The position numbers and the translations under genes were made by a program. A stretch of 64,000 bases of DNA from Laetiporus sulphureus 93-53 (taxonomy: Eukaryota; Basidiomycota; Agaricomycetes; Polyporales; Laetiporaceae): the NCBI RefSeq assembly GCF_001632365.1, contig NW_024468518.1, positions 349,576 through 413,575 on the forward strand. Direction: 5' to 3'. Position 1 is the stretch's first letter. Every line of letters begins with the position of its first letter. Shown here one piece after another: positions 52,530 through 64,000 of the stretch. Under the pieces are notes generated by a model. That model saw only the letters and a list, made by a program, of their open reading frames with translations, was not told the origin of the DNA and ran no database searches.

Positions 52530-53904
52530 CTAATCGTCGTCCTCATCGCTGTCGTCGGCTTCATCAAGCCACTAGAATACAATTGATGAGTGTGGGTATT
52601 ACGATAGTAAAACGTTGAGACTAACCTTCAAGAAGGGCTCGCTGGCTTTGCGAACCTTCTTGCTCGTGTCCCTGTCGACGTACTTCTTGCTGACGTGTGT
52701 GCCCCACTGCTTCACAACATCCTCCTCGAGAATGTCTGCCTGATAAAACTCCATGAGGATTTTCGGCACCGCAGCGATGAGGTCGGGGTGAGTTACGCCC
52801 ACGAGGCGCTCCATGCCTCCGAGCAAAGATTTCTGATGTTTCTCGGAGGTGACCATCTATTGGGGTTAAACGTCAGTCATTGTACCAGAGTAGCGACAGA
52901 TAGATACTGACCTTCTTGAAGAGAGGCGCATACTGAGGAATCTCGGCAAGTATATCGGCAGTGAACAGTACTTGCATAAGCACTTGTACAGATTTGTGCT
53001 TCTTTGCGATGCCGAGCTCGTCAGCCTTTTTGTATATCTCAACAGGGCCGCTGTCCCTGTTCTCCTGAACCCAACGCCCAAGCTGAGAATAGGGACTATC
53101 GACGCCTTCATCACTATCGTCATCCCCACCTGCAAGCGCAACAGCCGCCATGCTGGACTCAACGGCCTTAACACGGGCCTTCACAGCTTCGGCCGAGGTG
53201 TCAACGGACCAGTCTTCCTTGGTAATAGCGACAGCATCCGGGTTGAGCTCCGCCGCTTCTGCCTTGATGCGCCTGGTAAGTTCATCGTCGCTTTCGGCGT
53301 CAGCGTCGGCATGAGCATCGCCATTCCCATTCTCGTGACCGTTAGCGCCAGGGCTGGGGCTGCCATCGGCAGAGGCCTTCTTCGCCTTGGTCTTCTTCGG
53401 ATTCTTCGGCGGGTTCTTGATGATGAAGGTGGTGAGTTTATGACGCATGTCGACGCCCGTACGTTCGCCACACGCCTTGCAATCGCGGACGATCACGTCG
53501 TTCTTAGTGATGATGAGATCCGTCTCGGGATTCTTGCACGCCTTGCAAAGCACAAACTTTTCGATGAAGCCGTCGAGAAGCTCGCGCAGCTTAGCCGCAT
53601 CATGAGCACCATTGACAATGTAGCGATCGTTCTTCTCGTCGAAGGTTGTCTGAGCACCGAGTTCGCAACCAAAGTACTTGGTAGGATAAGTAGGCGGTCG
53701 GCTCAGCGCCCGAGCGACGTCTGACATGTTGGGGATGACGGTCTTGATACCGTTGCCCTTGCCTTCAATCTTGGTCAAGAGGACGGGCATACTAGACGGT
53801 AAACAGTCAGCAAAGGCATCAATAGAGCATGTGGACATTACCAACCGGTAGCGGTAGAACTTGTCGTCGACATCACGACGAATATTTACAACACCGGCAG
53901 CCAT
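52530..53904 (-). CDS. TIF5: Translation initiation factor eIF5
   Basis: GTPase-activating protein for eIF2 in the 43S/48S complex. The N-terminal exon gives [20 protein letters not shown]; an intron follows, then [21 protein letters not shown], the eIF5/eIF2-beta fold, with the zinc ribbon CKAC...CKAC (about 53550-53460). A Lys-rich then acidic linker follows. The C-terminal W2/HEAT domain (about 53100-52620) includes [20 protein letters not shown]. After the last intron, a short exon encodes [13 protein letters not shown], the acidic-aromatic tail that binds eIF2-beta and eIF3, with TAG at 52530-52532. The arginine near the start expected for GAP activity fits R in NIRRD, but I did not align it. 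Length about 410 residues, normal. Confidence 0.93.
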
Positions 53905-54422
53905 GTTGGGCGATGTTTAACGCTAAAGAAGAACGAGTGTATGTCAAAATCAGATGAGTAGCACTGAGCAAGGAATTTACTGACAATACTAAGTGTTTTG
54001 GAATGCAACGGTCGTTTGTGTCTCGATATACAGATTGGAGGTCGAAGCATGTATCCCCTGTTAGTACAGAGAACAGCAGCTGGTAATGAAGCGTTGGACG
54101 AAATTGTGGAATGCACGACGGCGAGCGACGAGATGCAAAAAATTTCCAGGACGTGCGATGTGGACGAAGGCAAGTCGGGAGCCACCGCCTGCCCCAAAGT
54201 CATTCGCCTTCGGGCTTTGCCGGCGCTCATGTCCGGCAGAGCTGACTCAGCTCCACGGCCGCATCGCATTTCCTTTCATTGGATCGGATGACCTCCTTTG
54301 CTTCATCAGCACGGCGCGTATCTAATCCGAATGACCAAAAATGATTGTAGCCTCATTGCAACTTCGTCAATTCATTAGTAATAAGAGACAAGGTATACGG
54401 CACATAAGAGCGCGAGTGTACG
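53905..54422. promoter_or_regulatory. TIF5 promoter and DNMT2 3' flank
   Basis: Five hundred bases upstream of the TIF5 start codon and downstream of the DNMT2-type stop codon on the same strand. Short frames on both strands look like chance. No clear TATA box. Confidence 0.5.
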
Positions 54423-55837
54423 TCAAGATCTAAAGAGATAGTTAACAAGTTCAGTCACTACCCGAACATTCACGCTGTTACCAATTAGTCGGTTTTTCGT
54501 CTTCATCGACAAGTTGTTGGGCCAGGAGAACGTTTGCTTTGCCTGCTCATCGGTAGAGGGCTCAAAGCAGAAAATCCGCAGCAGCTCGCTGGGTGAGAAG
54601 TAGCGCAGCCGTAGGGGGTCTAGCATGCGCACGGCATCTTTTTCACCGCGACCCTGTGCCACGAGGAAGCGGTTAAAGACGCTCGTTGTCTGCATGGCCG
54701 AGGATACTTGTCAGAGGATGCAGAAGAATGGAGGCCGAATCCGCAACCACTGACATCAAGCTCTTCGTTCATCTGAAGCACTGACCCCGAGCGTTCGGCC
54801 ATCTTCGCATATCCTGGCTACTTTAAGCACGGAAAGAGCGTGGAAGTGCGATAATCAAACTCACCCCGAGTGAAGCAACAGCTGCGTCTGGAGAACGGCA
54901 GAATAATGTCGAATAGCCGTCCCCATTTCGCTAAGACGTGATCCGGGACTGCGTTAGGATGGATATCACCCTCCGTGCTATGAGGATCTAAATACTGCCG
55001 GATTTCTTTGACTCCAGTGCTGTCTGTTTTTGGCTGATCCGAAGTGAACCTCGGGTCAATCCAATCCTGCCCGTGGCCAGGTATATGACGCCAGATTTCT
55101 GACGTATTTGGTCCATGCACATTTGCGAAAGATGCGGGGTTGAGTTTGGCGAGAAGGTAGTATCGCAAGCGAGAGTTTGGAATTCCGAATTGTAGCGGTG
55201 TCAAAAGCAGCTCGAGCACGGAATAGTCGAGGGAATCGAGCGTGGCCAGCAGCCGTTGCCTTGTGCTAGAACTCTTTGCAGGCCATTTGTTCAGAACAAA
55301 TGGTAGGTTAGAGGCGAATGGATAGGTACCTCAAATCCGGCTACGTTCTCTATGAGCAAGTATTTCGGTTGACTCCGTGTCTTGGCCATCTCTGGGAGAA
55401 CGTTTTCCATTAGGCGAATGAAAGACTTCGCGCGGGGATCTGCGGCATCCTTTGCAAGCGGGTTGAGTACAGTGTACGGTTGACATGATGGAGACATCAT
55501 CCACAGATCCGCGCCATATGAAGTCAGCTCTGTTGCAGACAGAGTCGAGATGTCCACCTATTCGACAGATTGTGAATCAAAGGGTCGCCGTGAAGGGCGG
55601 GCTGGTGATCATACCTGTCGCACAATTTTGCCTCCGTAATTGGCTGCGTAGACACGACAGGCACACTGGTCCCAGTCGAACGCACGCACGATTATGCCAT
55701 CGATATCACTTTTCGATAGAGCGCGATGGAGGCCACCTGCTCAAAAACTGAGTACAAAGTGAATGCATCTTCATTCCGCACCGTGCTGCTGCGCTTATAC
55801 CTATGCCAGAGTAAAATTCGAGTGCTCTGGTAGTCAT
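54423..55837 (-). CDS. DNMT2/Pmt1-type tRNA (cytosine-5) methyltransferase
   Basis: Family enzyme that methylates C38 of tRNA-Asp. Exon 1 (start codon 55835-55837) gives MTTRALEFYSGIG; after a GTATAAG...GCAG intron comes GLHRALSKSDIDGI, completing SAM motif I. Motif IV reads MMSPSCQPYTVL with the catalytic cysteine and a PSC instead of the usual PPC. Motif VI is LLIENVAGFE and motif VIII LQFGIPNSRLRYYLLAKL. The C-terminal part has AERSGSVLQ and RLIGNSVNVRVVTELVNYLF, matching the DNMT2 end. No extra N-terminal domains, so it is a DNMT2-sized enzyme (about 370-400 residues, estimate) and not a DNMT1/Dim-2 type. Four or more short introns. Confidence 0.88.
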
Positions 55838-56404
55838 ACAGAGAACACTCTGCTTGCTAAGACACTCCACCGTATATCGGAGTTGCGCGTAGTAAAGAAT
55901 AACGGCGCGTGATCCTTAGCGCGAGCGGTGATGTGATAGTTCAGTCGGCGCCTCTGAAGCGCCTGTCAAACATTACCGTAAATTGATCTGGAAGTCCATT
56001 TTGATGTAGTTCGAGACATCAAGAGGTTGGACTGGGGAATTTCCACAACGACGGTGCAGTTCACTCCAAATGACCATGCGCACGCGGAAAGCAAGAATTG
56101 TGAGGTCTGCGACTGAGATGCAATCTTGTTGATTCACGAAAATTCAACGTCCGCGGCTCGCCGTCATTAGGAGGAGTTCAACGAGGATTACCTAATCTTC
56201 TCCTGTTCCTCCTTGTGCGATACATCCACGACTGAGGGCGTCCTGCTCCCCAGTATCCGCTCTATTTAGTGCTTGCAGAGTCTTGCGATTGTCAAATCGC
56301 TGTTCTGCTCGCTTTCGTGCTTCGGCGATTTCGATCAGACTCCTCAGTTTGCTAATTTATTGCCTCTGGCCTCTGGCATTCGACAAGCTACCAACTGACC
56401 TGTC
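55838..56404. promoter_or_regulatory. Divergent promoter DNMT2-type gene / PHD gene
   Basis: Carries both leaders; the part before 56405 is rich in CT runs. A TCTATTTAG sequence near 56259 is a weak TATA-like candidate for the PHD gene. No other feature. Confidence 0.45.
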
Positions 56405-59400
56405 ATGGCTGCTATTTACGACGAACCGAACTCTCTGAATGATATGACTATGGACATGACATCGTCATCGCAAACGTCTCCGGGGTTGTTCGATCAACCA
56501 CCTACTATCGGTGGTGTGGGGGAACAGACGTGGTCGATGCCAATTGCCACGGGTGGGTTAGAGCTAACTACGCCTAGAAAGAGGTTCGTTCGCTTCTTCG
56601 TCTTTCCATTGATGCTTGTCATACTCAAGAACCCAGTCCTCCTCGGCATGACCCGTTCGGCTCAAGCCACAATACTCATTTGCCGACTCCGCAGAGGTAA
56701 GTCGCTCATGTCCGATTCACGCCGCGCATCTGTCGCCGGCAGCCCCTGCTCGTGCTGTGACAACGCGCTCAGTGCAGGTTTCAGCGTGTTGTGGCTCTAT
56801 AGACGCTTACACATCTCGTGTAGCCCAGGGACTGCCGGTTCCTACGTTGCTGGAAGAGCATATCTACCGGAGTCACCTATGCCACAAAGGTGTGTTCCTC
56901 CTTACGATCATTCTGTTCAACCTCATTCAATCTATTTAAGTTTTCATGAACGCCTGCCAGCTCCGCAGTTTATGCCACATCGGTCGCTGAGGTGAGCGCC
57001 TTGCTGCCGCACGCTGAGCAATGCTGACGCATCGTTCAGCAGAGTGGAAGAGCATGTGGCAGCGTCACAGTCCTTTATCACGCCTGACTCAAGGTCCGTT
57101 TAACTCTTTGATGTCGCTCGCTAACTCTGACCTTAGTTCTAGTCCCTTCCTGCCTCGGAGAGACCTGCAACTGCCCAATGGCATGGCGCCTGCAGCGTAA
57201 GGATCTCAACAACTTCCCTGCATACCTGACTAATTGTGCGACAGTTTGGATTCAGCTTCGATTCTTTCTTCACCATTCGCGATTGGATCGAACATCCAAA
57301 TTGAGTGCGTTATGTCGATTGTTTATCGATATCTCGGCTTATCTGCCGATTTCTGTAGAGGGAAAGAAAGTGTAGCTTCAGCATCATCTACTGGACAGCA
57401 CACTCCTCCGTCGTCACGCGAGATGACTCCATATACAACGCTGTCTTCTCCGCCCCTGGGTCGCCTGACGCTTGCTGATCAGTCCATGCCCAAGAGTCAT
57501 GCCGTATCGACGTCGTCTACCACATCAAGCAATGCCTTGCTGTCGACTCCGGGATGCGGTGACGATTTGTTCTCGCCTGATTCTTCTAGCCCCAAATCGC
57601 CACCTTTGCTGTCTGCACCGATCCCTCAGCGGGCTATCGGGGGCGAGGTACAGCGTATGCGTCTGCAGTTGGCCACAGACCAGGTCGCACGCAGCTATGA
57701 AAAAGAGGCGAGGAGGCCTGATTACCTCGTACGACGCCCTCGCTCGCCCCATGACCAACCCAATGGCGACTCGTTGGATGCCGACGATCAGGTGCCGGGC
57801 TTCGGGGTCACGGTGAGCCCTGTCAAAGGCCGGAGGATACAGTTGTTTCAAGAGACATCCGAAGAAACCTTTGAGCAGAGCCTCTTAGCGGGTGGCTATC
57901 CAGGCTATGGGTCAACTGTTGTACCTGATCCGCAGACACCTATAAGCAAAGGTGCGAACGGCTTGTCTCAGCGTGCTCTCCAGTGGCTGCAGCAAGCAAC
58001 ACCGGGTCAACCAGGTCCATCAAGCTTGACTTCGGAGCCGGACACCGAGTCGGTGCCATCTGAAAAGGAGTTGCTTAAGCGCAAGCGTTTGGCAGCCTTC
58101 CAGCATAAGGAGACGTCAGCGCCTCCTAGCAAAATGCTTGCAGTTGAGATGGAGGGCAGAGGTAGAGTCCTAGTTCCCCCGGAAGAGACCCCTGCTCAGC
58201 AAGAGTCACCGAAGAAGCGGAGCTCTCGGCGCAAGAAGCGACGTGGCGATCACGCAAAGCGCGGTTTGCTTGACTTGCGACTGGAAGAGCGAGAGATCAA
58301 AGGGCCAAACTGGTTGGATTCGGCATTTCCTTGGTGTATGCGGCTGCAAGAGCGCGATGAGATGACGCGGATGGAGGAGGAAGAACGTCTCAAATGCATC
58401 GAACGCTATCTGGAACGTGACAGCGACAGCGACAGTGAGGAGGAAGATGTGGTGGAAGACCAATCATTACAACCGGTTGTACGGTCTCATGATGACGACG
58501 TTCTGCCTCCACTGATGAAGAAGGGACGAGGGAAGGTGGTTCCTCTCAAGAGCAACTTGCATGTTCGCGACCCTTACACTGAACGAGGCAGTGTGGTGAT
58601 TCCGAGCGATCCTGCAGATGCCAGGGCGGCGTTGCTGTCAAAACGTTCTGTGCGGGCATTGGCGGCGCGTAGGAGACGTGAAAAGGCAGCCGCGGAAGAA
58701 GGCGAGGATGACGAGGCAGTGCTTTGCCCTTGTAGACGTGGTGACGACGGACGCCCATTGGTTCAATGTGATGATTGTCATACATGGTATCATTTGCAGT
58801 GCGTCGGCATTAAATCTGCAGAGGAGCTTGGCGAGGAAGACGACCCATGGTATTGTTCCGCATGTCTCGGGGTCGAGCTCGCGGCGCTTGCGCACACTGA
58901 ACCCACCTTTGTACCGACCGACGAACGGCCGGCAATGGATGGGATTCGCGATCCCCTATTGTATCAGGGCGCTCTCCAGGGGTCTCCGAAGACACCATGG
59001 AGCTCTAGCCGACGTCCTAAAACGCCCTCGCGGAGTCGCGACTCTACATCCACATATCACTCCCGCACATCATGGGGAGGAAGGACCGGAGGGCCTTCCT
59101 CTACGCCCAACACGTCTGCGCATAGCGCGCGAGTGTACACAACTCCAGGCCACCAGTTCGACTCACCATTTGACCCCAACAACACGCCGTCGCGTAGCAA
59201 ACACGCATCGTATACGACTCCAAAGGGTGGCATTTGGTCTGGACGGAATGGGGGCCCACTACGCACCGCAAGTGACGCCTGGAGACTAAGTGGAGGCACA
59301 CTCACCTTGTCAAACTTTGATCGCTACAACAATCTACCCCCCAACAGCCCGTACCGTAGTATATATTCCCACGACGACACGCCCATCCGCCGTGCTGCGC

Positions 59401-59594
59401 CGAGGGAGCAGCCGCGTCCTTTGCTTTATCGGAGTCTATGGGATTCGCCAGGTGGTTCGCGATTTACGCGGGGCGCTCTGCGTGGTGATGGCATGGTGGT
59501 CGACGAGGATGAACGCGCTCTGAGGAATGCGCCGATGATGGTGCAGGAGCACGACTGTACGTCGTCCTACGTTAGTGGTCGATACATGCATTAA
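56405..59594 (+). CDS. PHD-finger nuclear protein
   Basis: Probable chromatin reader of unknown complex. The first exon from 56405 gives MAAIYDEPNSLNDMTMDMTS and ends at TTPRKR before a GT donor. A few small exons follow (56700-57300, boundaries unclear). One long exon then runs to TAA 59592-59594. It is Ser/Pro-rich, has a Lys/Arg-rich segment (SPKKRSSRRKKRRG), an acidic run (DSDSDSEEEDVVED) and a PHD finger at about 58725-58875: CPC, VQCDDCHTWYHLQCVG and WYCSAC, which is Cys4-His-Cys3. The C-terminal third is low complexity. I do not recognise a specific orthologue; Cti6-, Set3- or Bye1-like readers share only the finger. Confidence 0.8.
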
Positions 59595-60025
59595 CGGAGC
59601 TCATCACAGCACCTTAATCCATGCCGTCGACGCGATCTACGACGCGTAGAATTTCTTGATTTGTTCTAATATGCTAGGTTTTTCTCTTGCTGAGTGCGAT
59701 GTATGGTTTGACGGTTTGTAGTGTAAAGTGCAACAAGGACCATGTTCGTACCTCACGCGTCTAGTCGCGCCAATATATGTGCGTCCCGAGCCCAGCGTTG
59801 GGATGGAGCGAGCAGATATGTAATTTGTGCGAGTCATGCTAAGGGAGGAGTGGGAAGAGGTAGAAATCGAAATGCAAGAGCAACAAGACGCCAAACGCGA
59901 CGTGACCAAATGTGACGAGACGCGTCGTACCGTCACCATGGCAATTAGACGCCGCTCGCGCATACATCCGAGTCCACCGCAAAGTTGGGCGTATCGGCAG
60001 CTGTTCTCTACATCGCTTACTGACC
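59595..60025. other. Spacer between PHD gene and next plus-strand gene
   Basis: 3' untranslated sequence of the PHD gene, then the promoter of the downstream gene. The open frame at 59827-60039 has no support beyond being open. Confidence 0.4.
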
Positions 60026-61701
60026 ATGACGACTACTGATACCCTCTCACAATCAAAACTGAACTTTGCGCGAAGCATCAGAATCGCAATTGTTCTCATG
60101 CTCCTCGAAGTGTTACTTGGTTTTCGCTAATTTTCCGTGCCTTAGGCGTTGGCTGCTCTCCGTTTCAAGCCTGCTAAGCAGTCGTATGAAGGTAGGTTAA
60201 GCAACGAGAGAATTATGGTGTTGAGTTTTAAAGTAACTTTTCAGCTTACGTTCTCGACCTTCGTTCAAAATTCTCTCCCGACGAGACGCAGAGAAACGAG
60301 GATTGGCGCGAGCGCGCGCTTACCCTCGAGCAAAGCTTGAAAGCATTAGAGACGAAGTACGAGAAAGAACACGCAGGTAAGCATGCCTGCCTGTTTATTT
60401 AGGACCATGTGAGACTTAGACTCCATGAGAACTGCAATGTATGCGAGAGGCGCAATCGGGTGCGAAGACATCTGCGGAGTCTGCCGCAGCTGGCCAGAGC
60501 AAATCAAAGAAGAAAAAAGCGAAGGGTCAAGTTGATGCTCCAGTTTTACACCCGAAACCGGAGCTCAAGACCTTGCTAGGCGGAATGAATGCTAGTGCGT
60601 CTTAGCCATATCTAACCGCTGGAAACGATTTGTACGGAGTTTCTCATATACTATTCCGTGAATTGTACAGAGATCAACCTCGCGAAGTTGTCTTCAACAC
60701 CAGATCTCCTATCCACCTTCGAGACTCTTGATATGCTTGTATCTAGTCGGTCTGGCGAGAGTTCTGCCTCTGCTATCATGGACGAATCTCTGGCAACATC
60801 GTTGAGACATGCTGTCGACTCGCTTGGTAGTCTGCTCACATCATTACTTCCTCCAAACCCTGTTACTGCTGGTGCCGTCGATGCTCTGGATGCTGCTGCG
60901 ACCTTGATACACAGGCTACTCATCGTAGCTCTCTCGCTGCTGGTCGGGACCCCTCAAAAGCAAAAGATTAAAGCTACTTCGCGCTTTTCCATCGTAGAGG
61001 ACACCTTAAGGGTTCTAACGGAAACTATCCTAGTCCCTGCAATCCGAGCCTTCAGGCCTCTCTCTAGCGCACACTTATCGGTGCTATTGGCGCCTCGCGC
61101 GAAGAAGAAAGTTGCCACTAAGCTTCCGTCTGATATTCGCCCGGATCTATTCTCTCTCCTGGATAGGACGATTTCAGCTCTGGAGGAATTCTCCAGCCTT
61201 GTGACTCGTCGGGCTGCTGTGATATTCACCATTCGCACGGTCAAGCAAGTTGTTGCTTTAGAGACAGTCCGTGAATTGCAAAGACTATATGCGGGCGATC
61301 ATGCATCAGGATCCGACGCTAACAGCAAATCCAAATCCACGCTCCACGATGCTCGCGTGTCTCAAACGTCGGAGCGCATGGAGTCATTGATAAGAAAGGA
61401 CACACTGTGGTACCTATGCAATGTTCTCCACCTGGTGCTACCGCTCGGCGCTGGCGCCTCGGTTCCGACGCCGCAACGCGACCAAGATGAGCTCCTTGAC
61501 GACGCCATATTCGGAGCGCTATCGAGCGTATTGAGGCGTACTCGGACAACAGCCCACTTCGAAGGTGGCACTGCGCCACCTGGGAACATCATCGACGAGG
61601 GAAGCAGGAGAGGGACCATCGAACGCCCGACACCCGACATGGGCGACGTGGAGCGTGGGGTGGTGCTTGCCCTTGCTGAAAGGGTCTGGCTCGGGAGATG
61701 A
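60026..61701 (+). CDS. Conserved-looking hypothetical protein, coiled coil then helical domain
   Basis: I do not recognise a family. The proposed start is ATG 60026 (MTTTDTLSQSKLNFARSIRI); the first donor is uncertain. Exon 60146-60191 gives ALAALRFKPAKQSYE. Exon 60245-60376 gives AYVLDLRSKFSPDE and a charged coiled coil (WRERALTLEQSLKALETKYE). An exon around 60435-60595 has a basic run (SKSKKKKAKG). The last exon (from about 60670) encodes some 340 residues rich in Leu/Ala helices without a known motif. Frames and phases agree across these exons, which supports a single gene. The helical C-terminal region ends at TGA 61699-61701. Confidence 0.6.
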
Positions 61702-63563
61702 AGGCAGCCATTGAAGCAGAAGGTGCGCGCGCTCCGCGGGCCGCCGCCGTTAACTACGTTCATGATGACGCCGCTCACATCGGACATTTCGGCCAATAGG
61801 ACAGCGCAGCGCTCGTCGGTGAGCTGCATCGCGGGCGTCGTGTCGTAACAGCGCGCCTGCGCTCGGATTGTTGCGAACGACGGTACCTGTGGCCATGGGC
61901 GTGCTCATCTTAACTGTATGCGGCTAGTATGGATGTAGTGCTAGGCAGGGTATGATTGCCGCTATATGTGCTCTGCTGGAGTTAACAACGAATGTGATGG
62001 CCGTGAGGCCTCCGAACTGCATGATCAGCTCATGTCAAGACGGTCAAGCTCAAGCTGGGTTCCTGTGCCACTGCTCTCTTACAGCGCATTATGGTAAGTG
62101 CATCGCTGCAAGGCGACGATTCTCGAGGTGCTCCGAGCTTCAGATGTGCATGAACAACCATCTCAAATAGAAGATTGCCGAACACATAGCTAGCGTTGCG
62201 GAGCTATGGACTTTGCGCTTGACATACAGGCACGGAAAGTCCTATCGCACCGGCGACTTCACGGTTTGATTGTGTATGGTTGCTATGGCTCTTCGGCCTC
62301 ATAGGTCTCGGTGTTCACGGGCTCTTTTGGTAAAGCTTGCTAGCCATGGAAGTGCTGTCACTAGCGTCGCGGGATAGCCCCGCCCGTGTGATCATCGACA
62401 GATTCAAATCGAACCTGCGGGCAAAGTGCGGGCAGATCTAGCGGCAAGCCGAGCAAACTCAGTTCAAAACTACCGCTCGGTGGGACAGAGATGTGCCCCC
62501 CACACTGACTTCCGAGTGGTTGAGAAGTTCCGTATGACAGGGACGTGTCTCCAGCGCAAGCTATATCTGTAGCCGAACTTACGAAGCGTCACATCCTTTC
62601 TGTTACGTTTCATTTGAAGCACGGGGCCGCCCCCCTTGTTGTTCCTTACGAAAGTTCCAGGCTTCGTAAACTACGCGACGCGAGTGACCCGAGAGAGCTT
62701 AACACACCGAGCGTCGCAGCTGATCAAATCTGTGTCATCGATTACTACTTTGTGGCCCGTTCGCAGAACAATCGGTTCTTTCCACGTGAAGATCTCGACA
62801 GATTGCAAGCCGAGTAAACAGAGGGAGGAACCTTGCTATGGCCAGCCAGAGGGCTGATGGTGACGATGCGACAAGGAGCACAGTTACCTCATTCTCTGTG
62901 ACGTGAGAGCATGCAGGGTAGGATTCGCTTATGGGAATCCAGGTCCGCCCGGAAATGGGAGGGGCGATCAGATAACTTCCCAGCCCAAATCGCCGACGTT
63001 TCTTACGCTTCGGCTGAGGTTCTTTGGCGAAATCCCAAACACCTTTTGCCATGCGTCGCTGTGGCACCGAGGCTGCGCAGTGGGACACGCGTGGCCGCTA
63101 GTGGCAGTCTGTCAGCGCCGCGCACCCTTGCGCATCCTAAACATTACACCCCGCAGTGCCGACCTGAGGCCCGTGCACTGGCCTGTGAGGCCCAGTGCAT
63201 TTGGCCTCCCGATGCCCGTACGGTTGAGGCATTGCCGGAGGCCATCAGGCGCGCGGCCAATGGGAGCCGCGGGAAATTGGGTATCCAATGGAAAATTGCA
63301 GGAATTCGGAAAAGTGCCTCGAGCTAAATGCCTTTGCCGAGGGCGCAAATCGAAATACCGGCAAATCGCGATGTCCTCGGCCCAGGGCGAAGCTTAATCT
63401 CCATCAAATCACGGATGCCTTCCGCATGTACAGCGCCTGCACCTTGCGGTCGACCGTACATAAGTATGCATCGCGGTGGCAGGGTCTTTCCCCGCCCAGG
63501 CGATTTCACCGTCGCATCTCCCCTTCTCCGCCCCGGATCCACCGCCCTTTCCCCTCTTCAAGG
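61702..63563. other. Long spacer before the right-edge gene
   Basis: Nearly 1.9 kb without a convincing gene. An open frame at 62545-62817 (+, 90 codons) and overlapping frames around 62900-63400 lack domains or intron-supported continuation. An imperfect palindrome near 62397-62419 resembles a tRNA T-arm only superficially. The right end is the promoter of the FYVE-type gene. Confidence 0.45.
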
Positions 63564-64000
63564 ATGAAGTTCGCTTCTTTACTCGCATCCCGACTGGCAA
63601 CGCGTTCCTCTTCCTTGTCCTTCTGCAGTTCGCAGGATGAGTGCGCGAGTGTATCGTCCTCGCAAGGTATGTGTGGCGAGCCCTGCACGTCCTCACACAG
63701 CCACTGATATCGTTCTCTGTCAAGGAATATGCGCATCCACGTCCTCAGAGAGCTCTTCATTGAGTACTCTCGATAGCCAGTCGTGTGCCTCGGACCCGGG
63801 GAGCGCTGAGCTCCCCGTCATCCGAAGGAACGAGCACCTCGCGGTGTTACTTCCCAAGCACTTATGGAAGGTGTGTTTCACTTCCATCTGCTAGCATCTA
63901 CTGCAGTGCGTTGACATGTGATTGATGATCCTCGTTCTGCACAGCCTGACGCGCAGGCGTCCCACTGCGATATCTTCCTCTGCCGTAAGAAGTTCTCTAT
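63564..64000 (+). CDS. Probable FYVE zinc-finger protein, 5' part only
   Basis: The start ATG 63564 (MKFASLLASRLATRSSSLSF) is followed by an exon ending before GTATGT. The next exon, after GTCAAG, continues in phase (GICASTSSESSS...) to LPVIRRNEHLAVLLPKHLWK and a GTGTGT donor. The last visible exon reads PDAQASHCDIFLCRKKFS. WKPDAQ plus the C-x4-C pair and KKFS resemble the WxxD and first cysteine pair of FYVE fingers, which bind PI3P on endosomes. The RHHCR core would lie beyond the window, so the call is provisional. A Ser-rich N terminus precedes the finger. Confidence 0.55.

Noticed and set aside
58618..59289. 223-codon frame within the PHD gene
   Set aside because: Alternative frame of the long PHD exon, with no domain of its own.
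62395..62425. Possible tRNA T-arm (ATTCAAATC / GGTTCGATTT)
   Set aside because: The conserved G53-C61 pair is missing on either strand and no D-arm or anticodon arm could be folded nearby.
62545..62817. 90-codon plus-strand frame
   Set aside because: No recognisable motif and no supporting neighbours; left within the spacer description.

Overview
The window looks like chromosomal DNA of a basidiomycete fungus, most likely an Agaricomycete. Genes are packed 0.2-0.9 kb apart, they are cut by very many 50-60 nt GT-AG introns, and the gene set is eukaryotic and fungal (RVS167, SDO1, a SEC4/YPT2-type Rab, ARP5, DOT1, DBP3, TIF5, a DNMT2-type enzyme). I cannot name a genus from sequence alone.

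Layout, left to right. 0.66-4.0 kb: RVS167-like BAR/SH3 gene (-) and the SBDS/SDO1 ribosome-maturation gene (+), sharing a divergent promoter. 4.2-22.2 kb: two large head-to-tail paralogues on the minus strand (copies A and B), each about 8.5 kb. 22.7-26.7 kb: Rab GTPase (+) and ARP5 (-). 27.4-35.5 kb: third paralogue (copy C, +). 36.5-38.4 kb: an AIM9/APH-type mitochondrial kinase-fold gene (-) with an in-frame stop near its end. 38.9-47.0 kb: fourth paralogue (copy D, +). 47.1-55.8 kb: DOT1 (-), DBP3 (+), TIF5 (-) and a DNMT2-type tRNA methyltransferase (-). 56.4-61.7 kb: a PHD-finger protein (+) and an unrecognised coiled-coil/helical protein (+). 63.6 kb to the edge: the 5' part of a probable FYVE-finger gene (+).

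The remarkable part is the four-copy family, which occupies about half of the window. Each protein (roughly 2,100-2,250 residues, my estimate) is a UvrD-like superfamily 1 helicase of the TRANK1-like type. Upstream of the helicase sits a segment that reads like a RelE/ParE-fold domain. Downstream come TPR-like repeats, in A and B a CCCH zinc finger, and a conserved C-terminal region. All helicase motifs are present in all four copies, so these are not obvious relics. Shared idiosyncrasies (a phase-2 intron inside the P-loop; a 13-nt microexon in the RelE-like segment) show common descent. A and B form one subfamily, C and D another. The single-copy housekeeping genes lie between the copies, so the array grew around them or they were inserted into it. 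The function of the family is unknown to me; a role in nucleic-acid surveillance or genome conflict is a hypothesis from the domain mix only.

Exon boundaries were read by eye from splice consensus and paralogue or family comparison. CDS coordinates give start codon to stop codon and include introns.
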